Source: Augochlora pura
Taxonomy: Eukaryota > Arthropoda > Insecta > Hymenoptera > Halictidae
DNA: 64,000 nucleotides
Assembly (NCBI RefSeq): GCF_028453695.1
Contig: NC_135773.1
Coordinates: 24,477,782-24,541,781, forward strand
Direction: 5' to 3'
A program made the translations under genes and the position numbers. Positions 26,680 through 38,757 of this stretch are shown here, in pieces; position 1 is the first letter of the stretch, and every line of letters starts with the position of its first letter. The notes beneath the pieces were generated by a model. The model searched no databases and was not told where the DNA came from. It saw only the letters and a list, made by a program, of their open reading frames with translations.

Positions 26680-27687
26680 GCGGGATCCGTCAAAAGATCG
26701 CCGCTCGCGTATCCGAGCTACAGTAACAATTGATTAGCAATTGGCGGGAATTAGTCTTGTTATTCGCGAGCGGCGCGCATCCCGCGCTGACAGCCGAAGA
26801 ACCGAAATAGAATGCCATTGTCAAGCGGAACAGGTTTATTAGCATCCGTGAGCACGGTAAACAGGTACTTTACAGATCCGTGTCGCGGGCTCGCGAACGC
26901 GGCGAACGCGGCGAAAGCCCTGTCCCGCAAATAATTGCGAGAATTGAGACCCATAGAATGGCTACGGAATCGCGTGTTGGTATTAGGAGAGAGATTCAGC
27001 AACAGAGACACGATAGAAACAGAACGGCAGCTAACAATAATAGCGTCGGGGCGCGGCGGCGTGGCGGGGGCGTGGGGCGGGTTGCGGGACGGCGTGCACG
27101 TACCCCCGTATATTTCATTATACCGTGACATGACAGAATATTCATTGGTCGAGAACTTACTAAATGGCGAATTTACTATCGCCTAGCGTTCCCCCGATCG
27201 ATCTTCGGAAGTACGGCGATCTTCGTGACGCGGTGTCAGAGGTGAGGAGCACCGGCGGGAGATTCGAATCGGAATATCACTTGATTACGCGATACAGTAA
27301 CGTCGTGATTTCCTATAAACCGGATTCACCGCCGTTGCCATGTACTGCGCGCGCTCCGCCCGTATATACAGCGATCATTTAGATAACCGATGTAAACACT
27401 CGGGATATCTACCAGTTCGTATATTACGAAATACGAATGCGCGAGTGATAAATGCGCGTTCCGTGTGATTTTCCAGCTCTAAAATAATCGTTTGACCTCA
27501 AGCTAAGATTGCGACAGCACCGGGAGATTTTTTCAAACAATATTATTACTGAGACCAATCTAACCGGAGAAATACGGTTTTTTGAAACATTGCGGCGATT
27601 CACTGTCGCGCAGTTTTATACAAAATGATAAATTGAAGCAATTTATATAAGCATGCATGTATTTACCTCTAAATATTGGGAAAACAA

Positions 27688-27832
27688 GATAATTCTTATC
27701 CGGCTATGGGATAATAACTTATCACAGGTGATAATGTAGCTTATATAAGTATTACTTCTGCAGAATAATAACATTTCTGTTCCGCATCTGCAGTTGTTAC
27801 AAGTTTGGAGAAAGAACTACATAGCTAGCAAC
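27688..27832 (+). promoter_or_regulatory. HYI core promoter, GATA-site cluster and 5' UTR
   Basis: A TATA box (TATATAAG) lies at 27742-27749, about 85 bp before the HYI start codon, so transcription probably begins near 27770-27775 and gives a 5' UTR of roughly 60 nt. Upstream are five GATA/TATC motifs at 27688, 27697, 27710, 27720 and 27730. The last two form a perfect 7-bp inverted repeat (TTATCAC-AG-GTGATAA, 27719-27734) with an E-box (CAGGTG, 27725-27730) across its centre. This arrangement suggests control by a GATA factor, which in insects often means gut or fat-body expression. The motifs are seen; the regulation is inferred. Confidence 0.55.
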
Positions 27833-29252
27833 ATGAGTCTCAAGTTTTCTGTCAACATGTGTTTCATGTTTCACGATACGCCGTCTCTCAAGGATCAATA
27901 CAAATTAGCCAAAGATGCTGGATTTAAAGCCGTCGAAAGCAATACTCTTCTCAACACTACTGTTAAAGATATGGTAGAGGCTAAAAAGAATGCCGATGTC
28001 GAACAAATTCTCCTAAATGTTTACGTGGGTAAGTAGAAATTACGATTAATGTAAGAGAAACGACATTCAAATAAATAATACAACTGAAATAAATATCCGA
28101 AAAGCCAAGCGCTTAAATTTCGAATAAAATTCTTCTATACGGAATATCGAATACTACGCTTTGGCTTTGTTTTTTATTACGTTTGCATTGTTATGCGACG
28201 CGACCGAGGCTGAAATCAATTCTTTATTGGAATGGTCTCTGTTTGATAAAAATTAGAATTTAATTTATTTATAATTCAGAGAACGAGAATCGATTATTTT
28301 CTGCAACATGCAGACGACGTATTTTCGTAATTTGGCTAGCGGCGATTGTTTGCAAAGATATCTTTATTATAATGATATAAGATATTTTTATCATACTCAG
28401 GCGATGTGTCGAAGGGAGAATTAGGATTTGCTGCAATTCCTGGACAAGAGGAGAACTTCAAGAAGAGCATCGACACAACACTGGAATATGCAAAAGCATT
28501 AAACTGCAAACAGTAATATCATTTTATTTATTCTAGTCAAAATTAATTATAATCATCCGTTACATGTTTCGCTCCTAATTTATTTTCTGCTCAACCCCCA
28601 GAATTCATATTTTGTCCGGTGTCGTGAACAAGCCGACATCCGCTAACGACGACGTCTACGTAAAGAATCTCTTACACGCAGTGGAGAAATTTAAGAGAGA
28701 AGGAATCGTTGCTCTGATCGAACCCATATGTAGCGCCGATGTTCCAAATTATTATTTGAACAGTTTTGAAAAAGGTAATCGTGAAAAGGTGCCAGGAGTA
28801 ATCGATTCGAATGCTTCTATTGCTAATGCAAATGTTTTACTTAGGTTTGAACATAGTGAAAAAGGTAAATAGTCCCTATTTAAAGTTACTGGTCGACATA
28901 TTCCATCTGCAGAAAATCTGTGGAAACCTTACGGAAAATATTAAGGAATTAATGCCGTACACAGGTACATACGTCGATCTCAAATTTGTCACATGATCGT
29001 GTCTCGAACAAGTGATTTTTATGCAGATCATTAAATCGTTCATGTTCATTCCTCTTATTTGCAGGTCATATACAAATTGGTCAAGTTCCATATAGAAACG
29101 AACCGGACACACCTGGAGAAATCAACTACGAGTACATACTTTCTGTCATAAAATCGGAAGGGTACAATGGTTACGTCTCGTTGGAATATTATCCAAAAAC
29201 ATCCGCGATCGAAGGCTTAAGTTGGTTGCACAAGTATGGTTACAAATTGTAG
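27833..29252 (+). CDS. HYI: Putative hydroxypyruvate isomerase, five exons, 262 aa
   Basis: Predicted to interconvert hydroxypyruvate and tartronate semialdehyde; family members are cytosolic TIM-barrel enzymes of the xylose-isomerase/AP-endonuclease-2 fold. Exons read: 27833-28028, 28401-28512, 28602-28774, 28845-28964, 29065-29252 (196+112+173+120+188 = 789 nt, stop TAG at 29250). Introns of 372, 89, 70 and 100 bp are all GT-AG and the frame is continuous. I chose the ATG at 27833 because the open frame further upstream begins only at a TTG. Residues 4-14 match the family N-terminus. E143 (in LIEP), D178, Q204 and E241 (in SLEYYP) sit where this fold places its metal-binding and catalytic acids. 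EPDTPGEINY (213-222) and the C-terminal WLHKYGY are family hallmarks. No signal peptide or membrane segment is seen. Length agrees with the usual 260-275 residues. No frameshift or missing key residue, so it appears functional. The Drosophila counterpart is called Gip. Confidence 0.96.
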
Positions 29253-29395
29253 TCATGTCAATGAAAATACAATTATGACAACTGTCGATCGCTTTCTGAC
29301 AGCAAACGATAGTTCGATTATTTTTAACTTTTCGTATCGACGAATTATTTTCCATTTTAATTGCTCGCGCAAGCGAAGCTAAATATATAATTAAA
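29253..29395 (+). other. HYI 3' UTR and probable polyadenylation region
   Basis: No canonical AATAAA follows the HYI stop. A variant signal AATACA is at 29266-29271 and an AATATA at 29382-29387, so the transcript probably ends near 29290 or shortly after 29400. Which one is used cannot be decided from sequence. Confidence 0.35.
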
Positions 29396-30999
29396 TTTCT
29401 TGAAATATAACTCCGTCCTTGTTTATCGTGTAAATTACGCTGCTTACCGCATTCTTATCTTCGCCATAATTACATTTTTCGCTCTCGTTCTGGTCCTCGG
29501 TGTTTCTGCTTTCCTTTTTTTTTTTTCTTAAATTGCGTGACAGCTCGCCTCTGGCCTTTCTCATATATTCCCCCGACTTCTTATTTCCCGCAAGTGTCGG
29601 TGTAGATGGCAGACACCTTTTTATTTCTTTCTCCATTTAAATCTTTGCGAGCTCTCCCGGTGGTTTATTTGTTCGCCTTGCGACTGAAATGTCTCGAGTT
29701 TCATTATTGGATGTCAGTAAGTCGCGCGATATAACGTTGCCTTCAATCTCGCCGCTGATGTTGCAGTCCTGCTCGGCCGTGTTGATGAATTTACGTTATT
29801 AGATTAAAAAAGAAACTCGCGAAACAAGTAAATTAGAAGCGAGATTTCGAAAATGTTCGCTCGGTCTCGTAAATGACAGGTACATGACTTGTAAATCAAG
29901 GGGATCCGTGTCCAGAGAATTCGGTTCAATCTTGGTTTCATTTCGCCGAAGCGTCATTCGGGGAATACTGTTACGGTTTCTGATATTCATATCGATTTCC
30001 CACTTAATTAACACATATCCGTCCGGCAATTTTCTGCACCGCCGTTTTACAAAATGACGACATTTTCTGAACACCGTCTGTATAAAAATTATACGGTCTA
30101 TATAAAAACAACGTAACTTGTTAAAAATATTCCTCGGTGATATTTTGGAAAATTATATAACACGAATTTATCAGACCACTAGTCATCTTCTGAATTACTA
30201 TCATTTTCAGAGTTTCAGAGTATGCGTATTTAATATCTCGAATAAAGTTCCCCGAACTTCCTTTAAATGTACACTCGACCAGAAATCGTTCGCGATCGTA
30301 AAGCCGATAAATAATTTGCAAAAATCTGTCCTCTGTCCAAAAATCACGTATATTTTCGTGGCGTCGAATATAGTTTGAAATAACGACTCCGATTTCTTCT
30401 TTAATTATAGGAGGGAACGGTGGTTATAACTGCACTTGAAAAGTTTAATATATTCTGTCGACCGCGCGGCGAGATTGGTACATCGGTTTAACGAAAATTC
30501 GCGGAGATCCCCTGGCAGCAGTGGAGCAGTCAACGTGTTAATTTCGGAATTTTATGAAAGCGAGTACGGTGAATTGCCGCGTTACAGGGGATGAAGTTGA
30601 GTCCTAGGCCCCGACGTGTCCTTTAAAACTCTGCGGTCGATGTTGCGTTTTCAACTATAACTCGCACATACTTCCGCTCGTTTCTTGTATTAAATGCATA
30701 TTTTAGAAGTTGCAAAATATATAGTTATACGGTTATAGAAACGGTTATATACCCGAACATGGATCGTTACATTTCTAAATACAAAGATAGAATGCGAAGA
30801 AAATTTTCGTTAAATCATCCCCCGACCATTCGTCTTCTCTATGTAACAACCCATTTGTATCTGCGACAAGTTTGCCAAGACTTCCGACCGGCGAAATTGG
30901 ACAAATGCTCCGCCGGCGCGACGTGGGAGCAGAAATAGCTTCGTCTAATATAACAAACACGTCGCGGGGTGTCGATACCGCCTACGCCGTTGCTCCGGG

Positions 31000-31158
31000 G
31001 TTGTAGCTGCGAGCCGGCACCCGCGACGAAAAAATTATCACTAGGAGACCGATCCTTCGGACGCAGAGTCGTGTGTCGTCATACCGGACCGGGACGCGCG
31101 GACACGGTCGTCCGCAGACACTACACCGTGCACAGAAAACATACAGAGCAGTGTCCAG
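31000..31158 (+). promoter_or_regulatory. Candidate non-coding first exon
   Basis: A CpG-rich stretch ends at GTGTCCAG followed by GTAAAT (31159), a good donor site. No recognisable protein is encoded. It may be the start of a + strand transcript crossing the assembly gap. Confidence 0.2.
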
Positions 31159-31419
31159 GTAAATCGCGCGTCTGTCCATCGTCGCGGGTGGCCTCGTTCC
31201 ACGTCACCGCCGGCCATTTGTCGTTCGAGAGGACTTTGAACGAGCGATTCGTTTAACATCGAGTCAACAGCAGATACAACCCAGAATCGATCGACCTGTA
31301 ATGGTCGATCGGAATCCAATGCCACGTATCCTGCATTAGTTTTTTTGTTCTGTTTCTAACGAAGGCTGAACGATCCCGATTGGCGCCCCTTTGGCCAGCG
31401 GGGGAGAAAAGAAGAGAAA

Positions 31420-31441
31420 AAGAGAGAGAGAGAGAGAGAGA
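31420..31441 (+). repeat. (GA)n microsatellite
   Basis: Perfect GA repeat of 11 units, preceded by a purine-rich lead-in. GAGA-factor-type binding sequence in insects, function here unknown. Confidence 0.95.
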
Positions 31442-31802
31442 CGGGGGCATTCTCGTTTATTTTTTCCATTTCTATGGGCAAACGCGTCACCTCGCCGCGC
31501 GAACAATGGACATCGTTACGCAAAGTGTATCGAAAATAGTGGCGGCGACAAGAGGGATCGGGCGACCGGCACTTGCTGGCGAAAACAATGACTGCAACAT
31601 CTCACGGAAGCTGGAGTTTCAGCCAAAGTTTGCTAGCCTGGAGACGAATGAAAAAAAAATAGAAACGATATAAATAGCGTAGGGCGTCTGAACGAGCAGG
31701 GATTCCCCTTTAAAATGAGCCTAGGCTGACCTCCGCGCGACGATTTTCAAGCCTGCCGTGACATAACATCGTGGATCACTTCGGTTTGGTTCGTTTCGCA
31801 CG

Positions 31803-31902
31803 NNNNNNNNNNNNNNNNNNNNNNNNNNNNNNNNNNNNNNNNNNNNNNNNNNNNNNNNNNNNNNNNNNNNNNNNNNNNNNNNNNNNNNNNNNNNNNNNNN
31901 NN
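31803..31902. other. Assembly gap of 100 N
   Basis: Exactly 100 consecutive N, the conventional placeholder for a scaffold gap of unknown size. Sequence on either side is ordinary spacer, so what is missing cannot be guessed; distances across this point are not reliable. Confidence 0.99.
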
Positions 31903-32158
31903 CTTGGTTGTTAATATTGCATCCGGGTTCTCGTCCCTTCTGGAAGGCAACGCAAAGGACATCTAAATATTCTACGTAGGGTTTTCATTTTTAGTATATT
32001 CCGCGTTCTGCCGCAGCGTATCTGCTACGTATTCGACGCACGGATTCGAACCTGATTGGTTGTATCAAGTCAAAACCGGCTTGGACCTACGGAGATTTTG
32101 TTTCGGGCCGCAGTTTCGACTCGAAGCTGTAATTTCGTTTCGCCGCAACTTACCACGC

Positions 32159-32179
32159 CGCGCGCGCGCGCGCGCGCGT
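32159..32179 (+). repeat. (CG)n microsatellite
   Basis: About ten CG units ending in TGTG. Confidence 0.95.
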
Positions 32180-35100
32180 GTATCCGCGACGGGGTCATAG
32201 AGAACGTAAAGCGGCGTGCGCTCATTATGTTCCCGGCTCAATTGATCCTCTATTAATCGCTTTGGTGCACGCGCGATGGGGTCGGTCGGGGAGGAGCAGC
32301 GCGGCGGCACTGCAAAAGATACCGACGGTTCCCATTGACCGTTTCAATTTGTGTGAAATGATTACTCGGAACGGATTGTCGGGGAATACGGCATCGCAAT
32401 AAATTCTGATATTCCGATGGAAATTACAAAGGACACGGGGTCCGCGTAACAATTCCGTCGGAGTCCGCCCCCCTCCCGACAAAAGTGTATGTAATTTTAT
32501 CGGTTGAAGGTTTTAAATGTAATTCATTTAAAATCGAATCGAATTCTGTCGACCGAAAATTGCGATTGTCCGGTCGCGACTATTCGCGTTTGAAATATCC
32601 ACTTTATTTGCAAAGTATCACGGGCCCGTGATGCGGGACCGTGTTTGTTTAAAAATGCCGGATGAAAGCGTTCTGAATGATTACAGTTGCAATGCATATA
32701 TCAGCGCGGGTGGTCGCGGGAACCGGTCGCCGCTCGCGCGTGTCCCCGACCGAGGGAGAATATTTTTTTTTTTTTCACCGGAACATTTCTCCCGGAAAAT
32801 GCGCCGCGTGTAATCTTAGCTGAACACGTATCAATTATGAGATCGTTGGGAGAGAGAACGGTTCTGCGTCGGGCGGCGATGTTACCGCAGAATAGAACAA
32901 ATAGTTTGTTGCGCGTTGTTCTCCTTCCGTCCGTACCGGACACGTTGCGTTTCCCTTTTATTTTTTAATATCGCACGCACTTGAAAAATAATTCCGCAAC
33001 AAATCCAAGTGTACGACTAAACAGATGCCTGACAAAACTGCGATATTTTCTACCATTTTAGATTAAACAATTACGATGGAAAGTTACGTTAAAGAATTAC
33101 AGAACAAGTAACGATTCATCTTACGCTCGCAGGTGGGTGTTCATCGACGTACGTGTTCAGTTTGTGTGTGCACCTAGGAAATTAGTTTCAATCAAATATG
33201 TATTGGTGTGCGTGTGTATTATATTCATAGTCGAGAAGTTCATTAAACATTAAGGACGTAGTTTCTTGGAGGTGGTAGGTACAAGATGATTAATTCCGCA
33301 CTATATAGCCAGGTCTTAATACTGTAGATCTGAGACTTAGTTTAGAGTGTTTGATGGAAATTAGATAATTATTCTCTAGCGTCAATTAGGCAGGCATTAC
33401 AGGTATCGGTACGACGCATACGATATGTTAGAACGTTCAATGCATCTTGAATCTCTTTAGGGACAAATTTTTATAGGAGAAAACGATCTATTTAATTTTT
33501 CTTTTTTCATCTATCATTCATCTTATTTCGCCACGACGAATAACGATAATTTTAAGAAAATTAAACGTACGCATACGTGGCAGCAGTATCCCTGAAGGGG
33601 TTAAACACGTTCCATATCCTTTCAACATAAATGCGCATGTTTACCGAATTTCTATTTACCAATTTAATTTGTTCGCCCCCTTTTTGCGCGATGCGCATTT
33701 ATTAATTTCCCTGTGTCCGATAAATAATAATTGATGAATAATTTGCGAACGCCGATCTGCCACGAATTATAATAATATTTTGCCCTTACGGGTAATTAGT
33801 ATTGGTGGGATTAAAAACAGAGTTAATGCGATAATGTTTTATCGCGTTCGTATAATTTGTAGTACACACGAATGTGAACATTTCATTTATTTAATCTAAC
33901 GTAATTACATTCATTTAATTCACGGAGAGAAGCTTTTCTTGTAAACGAACGTGTTCGTACACCTTTTATTTCTATTAAATCGTGGAAAACAACGATTTTC
34001 GTGATCTTTAAATTTTCAGTGTATGTAGTAGTTATTTGAATCTACAAAACACGTTGCACAAAAAATTTCGTTGTAAACTCGTAATAGATTTGTAATAATA
34101 GACTTGTTACAGACTTGTTGTAGACCCGTGCAACGTGGATCTATTTGTTCTCTGAAATCCTGTAAAAGTATTAAAATCTTTTAATCCTGCAAAGGGTTAA
34201 AAGCTGTAGAAATATGTTTGTCAATCACCGTGTGGGACGGACGTGTTAAAACAAGAGCGAGCTGTCAATTTTACGATCGCGTGATTTCGTAATGACGCTC
34301 GACACGGAAATGCATCCGCGCAAGTGACACCTTATCGCGTCACTTGGTGCCTCTCGTTTCTACAACAATAGAGAATCACTTTCGGAGCGGCGGAGTAGTT
34401 CGACCGCGCGATAGACCGATAGAATTTTGTTAGGGCAAGCCCGAGAAGAAACGAGCCGACGAGTGCCGCGATGATCGCGTGCCGAAGTCAATCGGTCGAA
34501 GTTTCAATGTTTGAACTTCCGTGATGAAGCCCGAGCCTTTCGAGCAGGTATCGCGCAGCAGGCGGCGGCACGTAACCCGCGGAAAATTATAATAAATCGC
34601 TATTCACCGGAAACACTTTCGTCACCGGTCTCTTCCGCTCCACGGCGAGCGATCGATCGATCAACGATATCCCCCCGGACTGTCATTCCCTTATTCCATT
34701 CTAGTCGGCGCGATAAAGAGAGTGTCCGCTCGGTTGGAGAAACTTAGCCACCCACTGACGGATAGTTCGTTCAATTATTAAAACAAAGTCCCGCCGCCAG
34801 GAATCCCCGACGACGACGGCGACGACGACGACGGTGAAAACGGAGTCTGGTATTTGCGAGAATGTCATTCAAGCGAAGTTGAGGGGTGAATTGCCCGATC
34901 CTGTTAAAAAGTTTCGAGCCCGTCGGCTCCGCGTAGTAGGCGGCGTTTCCGACGACGGGAAAAAAACAGATGAATTCTATTCCGAAGTATAATTTAACAG
35001 ACGTTCGGTCGTCGAAGCGGGAAATGGATTAATTGCACAATCAAATGCGCGCCGGGCGCACAATTTCATTCAGGTGAACAAAGGTCAATTCCTATTAATT

Positions 35101-35604
35101 TATCCATATATATTTCGAAAGCACTTTCTTCGTATAAAATTATCTTATTATACAGATTTAATCGCGCGCTCCTCGATATTTTTTTAATAGAAAAAATAAA
35201 AGAAAAAAAGATTCCACATGATACAGTTCGCCTAAAACAGAGGTATGAACATAGGCGCCGAAAGAGCATCGCGACGATTCCTGTCTCAGTTCTCCCCGAG
35301 CCGTGGAAATCATGGCGCGAGCAGCCTTTTATAGGTATCATTTTGACAAATCGCAGCCCAGTTATCCGACGCCCTACATGAAAGGATTGCAATTCGTCAT
35401 CTTGCCCTAGTTTCATTTACGTGTTTGCCATGCACGGTGCGAGACCCGGCGCACGGATTCACTTCACTCGCGCGGATTGTAACGCGACGATGAAGGATCC
35501 GAACGAGAGGTAAAAAAGAGACTCGGTTTCACGCTTTATTCCGGTACAGGAATTAAGAAAGTTATTGTAGCGTGAATTTAAACGTGAAACCTCGCTGGTT
35601 TTCT

Positions 35605-35636
35605 TTATATATATATGTATATATGTATATATATAT
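35605..35636 (+). repeat. (TA)n/(TATG)n microsatellite
   Basis: Alternating TATA with two TATG interruptions over about 32 bp. Confidence 0.95.
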
Positions 35637-36002
35637 TTTTGTTCAAACCTCGAGCGAGAACGATCGCGAGAAATGAAGAGATCATTATTCACACTCCGTT
35701 CTCCTTTCCCTCGAACTCGACGTTTTATGTTTTAGAACGGCCTCTATATTTTGCCGCGCGGCCGCGCTAAACTCCGGAAACCGTGTTCCTCCTCATTCCG
35801 CGGGAACGATTATCCAGGGACTCTAAGGTGTCTGACGAGAAGACGCTCAAACGTATCCCGCGAGTTTCTCCTGCTTATTCAACCCCTTTTCAAACGGGGA
35901 ATCCTCAAACAATCTGATAAGAGATCTCGAAAAGGTGCTCTCGCGTCTTCTATCTGGAAATATCAAGTAGCCTCATTAACGTCTGCACGGTCAGCGGAAT
36001 GA

Positions 36003-36032
36003 AGCGCGCGCGCGCCCGCGTGTGTGTGTGTG
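36003..36032 (+). repeat. (GC)n-(GT)n compound microsatellite
   Basis: (GC) repeat passing into (GT) repeat, an alternating purine-pyrimidine stretch. Confidence 0.9.
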
Positions 36033-36280
36033 AACAGATGCAGATTGCCTTTCTAGCATTTTGCGCTGCGAATTCAATCGCCGATTTTAATAACTCGTCA
36101 CAGCGGAACATTTGTGTATTTTCTCATTTTCGCGGGTTCTTTAACGTTCGAATGAGAAGAAGATGGAAAAATGCTGATGGACCTCGGCATGGACTTTGAC
36201 AGAACTGTAGGGATTATTTTAGAAGTAAATCCCACGAGACTTCGTGATAATAACAATAAGACAACTGAAACACCTTCCTT

Positions 36281-36368
36281 TAACAATAACAATAACAATA
36301 GTTTATTATTAATATTCCACGACTTACTACAACGACAACGGCAACGCAACGCAACGATCTCGACAACG
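36281..36368 (+). repeat. AACAAT/CAACG short-period repeats
   Basis: AACAAT units at 36281-36300, then a series of CAACG/ACAACG units at about 36328-36366. Confidence 0.8.
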
Positions 36369-36466
36369 CCTTTAATTATCGTTAACGTGTAAGTTACAAA
36401 GGTCTAGGTCCAGGTCCTTCGTTCACTCAACGACGAACCAAACGGCAGAAGTTTCTTGACGCAAAA

Positions 36467-36600
36467 GAGAGAGAGAGAGAGAGACCGGGGACAGTGTATC
36501 GCAGTAAATTCCGATGAATGCGCGATATTCCGCGTTCACGGTTATAGTGGGCGACCGTTGACCTATAAAAGGCGGTGCGGTGTACGAGGCACTAAACAAA
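36467..36600 (+). promoter_or_regulatory. Candidate promoter: GAGA tract plus TATA box
   Basis: A (GA)9 tract at 36467-36484 is followed 80 bp later by a strong TATA box, TATAAAAGG at 36564-36572. Initiation would be near 36594-36600. GAGA-factor sites upstream of a TATA box are a usual insect promoter layout. The first ATG downstream with a fair context (36636) opens only 36 codons, and I recognise no protein, so any transcript may be non-coding or start a spliced gene outside view. Confidence 0.28.
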
Positions 36601-37039
36601 AGGAAGTCGGTGTACTAAGACCACAAATTGCACCGATGGAACGAACCCCCTCCGGCGGATCTTGGGTCGAGGACGGTTCGAACGCGAAAGGAAGAACCGA
36701 CTCCCATGAATACATTCCCCGAAGCGTCGATCCGATGTTCCGGTGACGGCCTCGAAATAATAATATCGCCCGGGATCCGCTAGTGGGTGAATTAGACCGG
36801 TCATGCGAAACGCCGGAGAACCACTGGGTTCCCGTGTAGCTGCTTGAATGCGCAAATGATTGGTGAGATCGGGGCAGCAAGTAGGCGCCTGGCGTCTTTG
36901 CCCCCGGTTGGCCGGTTCGTTGCTCCGACAATGGCCCGGTGAGCTCCGCGAGCCTGAACACTGAACTCTCACCCTCTACGAAGATGGTAGAGCCACCTGC
37001 TACGTACACACGTACATAGACAGGAGCCGGCGGCAGACA

Positions 37040-37073
37040 CGGAGAGAAAGAGAGAGAGAGAGGGAGAGAGGTG
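37040..37073 (+). repeat. (GA)n microsatellite
   Basis: GA-rich tract with one AAAG interruption and a GGGAG end. Confidence 0.9.
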
Positions 37074-38730
37074 GGGAGCAGGAGAGGGGCGCGTCTACAT
37101 ACATAGACGGGCTTCTCATAGTTATTCCCCTCGGAATACGATCTTTCTAACAGCGTGCACTCGAGGGTGCGTACAATTTCAGCTGATTTTCCGGATTTGT
37201 CAGTTCATGTTTTATTCAGCCGTGCGTGAAAATAAACAAACTCGCCCGCCCGTGAACTGTTTCAACTTTGAAACTTCTAAGTAACGCACGGCGCTCACCC
37301 GCTTGACAGACGACACGCATTTATTATTTTAGCAACTCGAAAACGCTCGCATACCGGGCAAACCTGTGTTTGGTCGTCGCGTTTGAAATATCGTTCAGGA
37401 AAATAGAACTTGAAATTATTGCGACTGTGTGTGAACGCCACGCGCACGGAGAATCGTGTGTCGTGAGAATTATGGTTGGCGTTTTCGTTGCTGCACCCCT
37501 TTTGTTGCTGCTACGTCGGTTATCTACCCCGGTCATTAATATTTGCGGGTTTTTAATCTACAGTCTGTGTAAAACTCTCGGTTTCTCGTGGGAGGAATTT
37601 TCTTCGTCTTAACGTTATCAAAGTAATTCTCGAAATATAATTGCAACATATACGGGACAGAAATTATCCAAGCAGATTCGTGATTAATTCGTGTAAGTAG
37701 AACGGGCAGCTGTCTCGTCTTTCTAAAAATGTTTCCACTGCGCCCGTCCGTCTTACCGCTCCGTCCCATAAATCCAAAATGTCAGCATCTCGGTGCCCGA
37801 AGCATTGTCTGTAGATAAAACTCTGCCGAGTTGCTAAACAGATGTTCGAAGGCGCGAAGTGCACTGGCAGATGGTGGAAATTATTCTGTCTGATGATGGA
37901 ACACATTTCAGTTTCCAGGTGAAGCAATGGGCGTGTTAGCATGTGCCACGACGTCCTATTTTAGTCAAGCACAGTTCTAGATCGCTCCTCCGTGGTGCTC
38001 GCGACTTTTATCTCCTTTCTACGGATATAGAGAGAAATAGATTTCTTTTCCTCTGAAAAATGTGTTCAACGATTAACACAAGCTGAAGATTTTCATATTG
38101 TTATACATAATTTTCTTATTATCCATCCGTTCAAGTGAATTCACTATAGGAATCATATTTTAGTATCGAGCTTGTCTTCGCAGCGCGATTAATTTCAGAA
38201 ATAGAAAAACATGATTTTTAATTACTATAAAAATAGACGTTTTGTCTAAAAATAGTTTAGCGACGAAATTCAATGGGAAGTTATTTCCGTCACGACGTGC
38301 CCCAACAATGAACGTTATAGAAACACTCGTGCGCTGCATCTATCATCTGTTATTAAAAATCAAGTGCACCTGTGGCCATAAGTCATACGAGTCGATAAGT
38401 CTTGAGCACTCGCCGATAGACCTCCGCTCGGGGGCTTCCTAATTGTCCAAGTGGCCCTCGACACGGAAACTCAAGGAACAGATATTACGGCTGTATACGT
38501 GATCACGCATTTTTAGCATAGATTTCTGCGTGGGGCAGCCTTGCATAAATAGCGCGGCGGAGATCCGCGCGCGGGGGGTCCCCGTCGTCGAACATCCGTA
38601 ACCGCGTGGATTGTTAATCAATGGCGATACTTCAATCGAGTTCATTTGCATGATCGATGTGCCATCGATATTCGGTACTTAAGCATTCTTGAATTATAAA
38701 TACGCCGATCGATCAACGAGGAGGAGGGGG

Positions 38731-38757
38731 CTGGGGACGGGGACGGGGACGGGGGGA
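38731..38757 (+). repeat. (GGGGAC)n tandem repeat
   Basis: Three to four hexanucleotide units in a G-rich block; four G runs give G-quadruplex potential on the + strand. Confidence 0.85.

Larger units (their letters stand above)
21988..27660. other. Non-coding spacer upstream of HYI
   Basis: No supportable gene. AT-rich from 24720 to 26600, then CpG-rich to 27400. A G-rich segment at 27048-27090 has several runs of three or more G. A 72-codon frame at 27164-27382 has protein-like composition but no recognised family. Confidence 0.55.

Noticed and set aside
27164..27382. 72-codon open frame upstream of HYI
   Set aside because: Amino-acid composition is plausible and the ATG context fair, but no family is recognised and no promoter or splice evidence supports it.
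32035..32060. tRNA-like B box (GGTTCGAATCC on the minus strand)
   Set aside because: The T-arm stem does not pair and no acceptor or anticodon stem can be built around it.
33240..33350. Segment resembling let-7 or mir-8 type microRNA sequence (GGTGGTAGGTACAAG, TAATACTGTAGAT)
   Set aside because: Matches are partial with seed mismatches, and no precursor hairpin was found.
37370..37612. Frame with a signal-peptide-like Leu stretch
   Set aside because: Upstream start is not ATG; the internal ATG gives only 46 codons, and there is no support beyond hydrophobicity.
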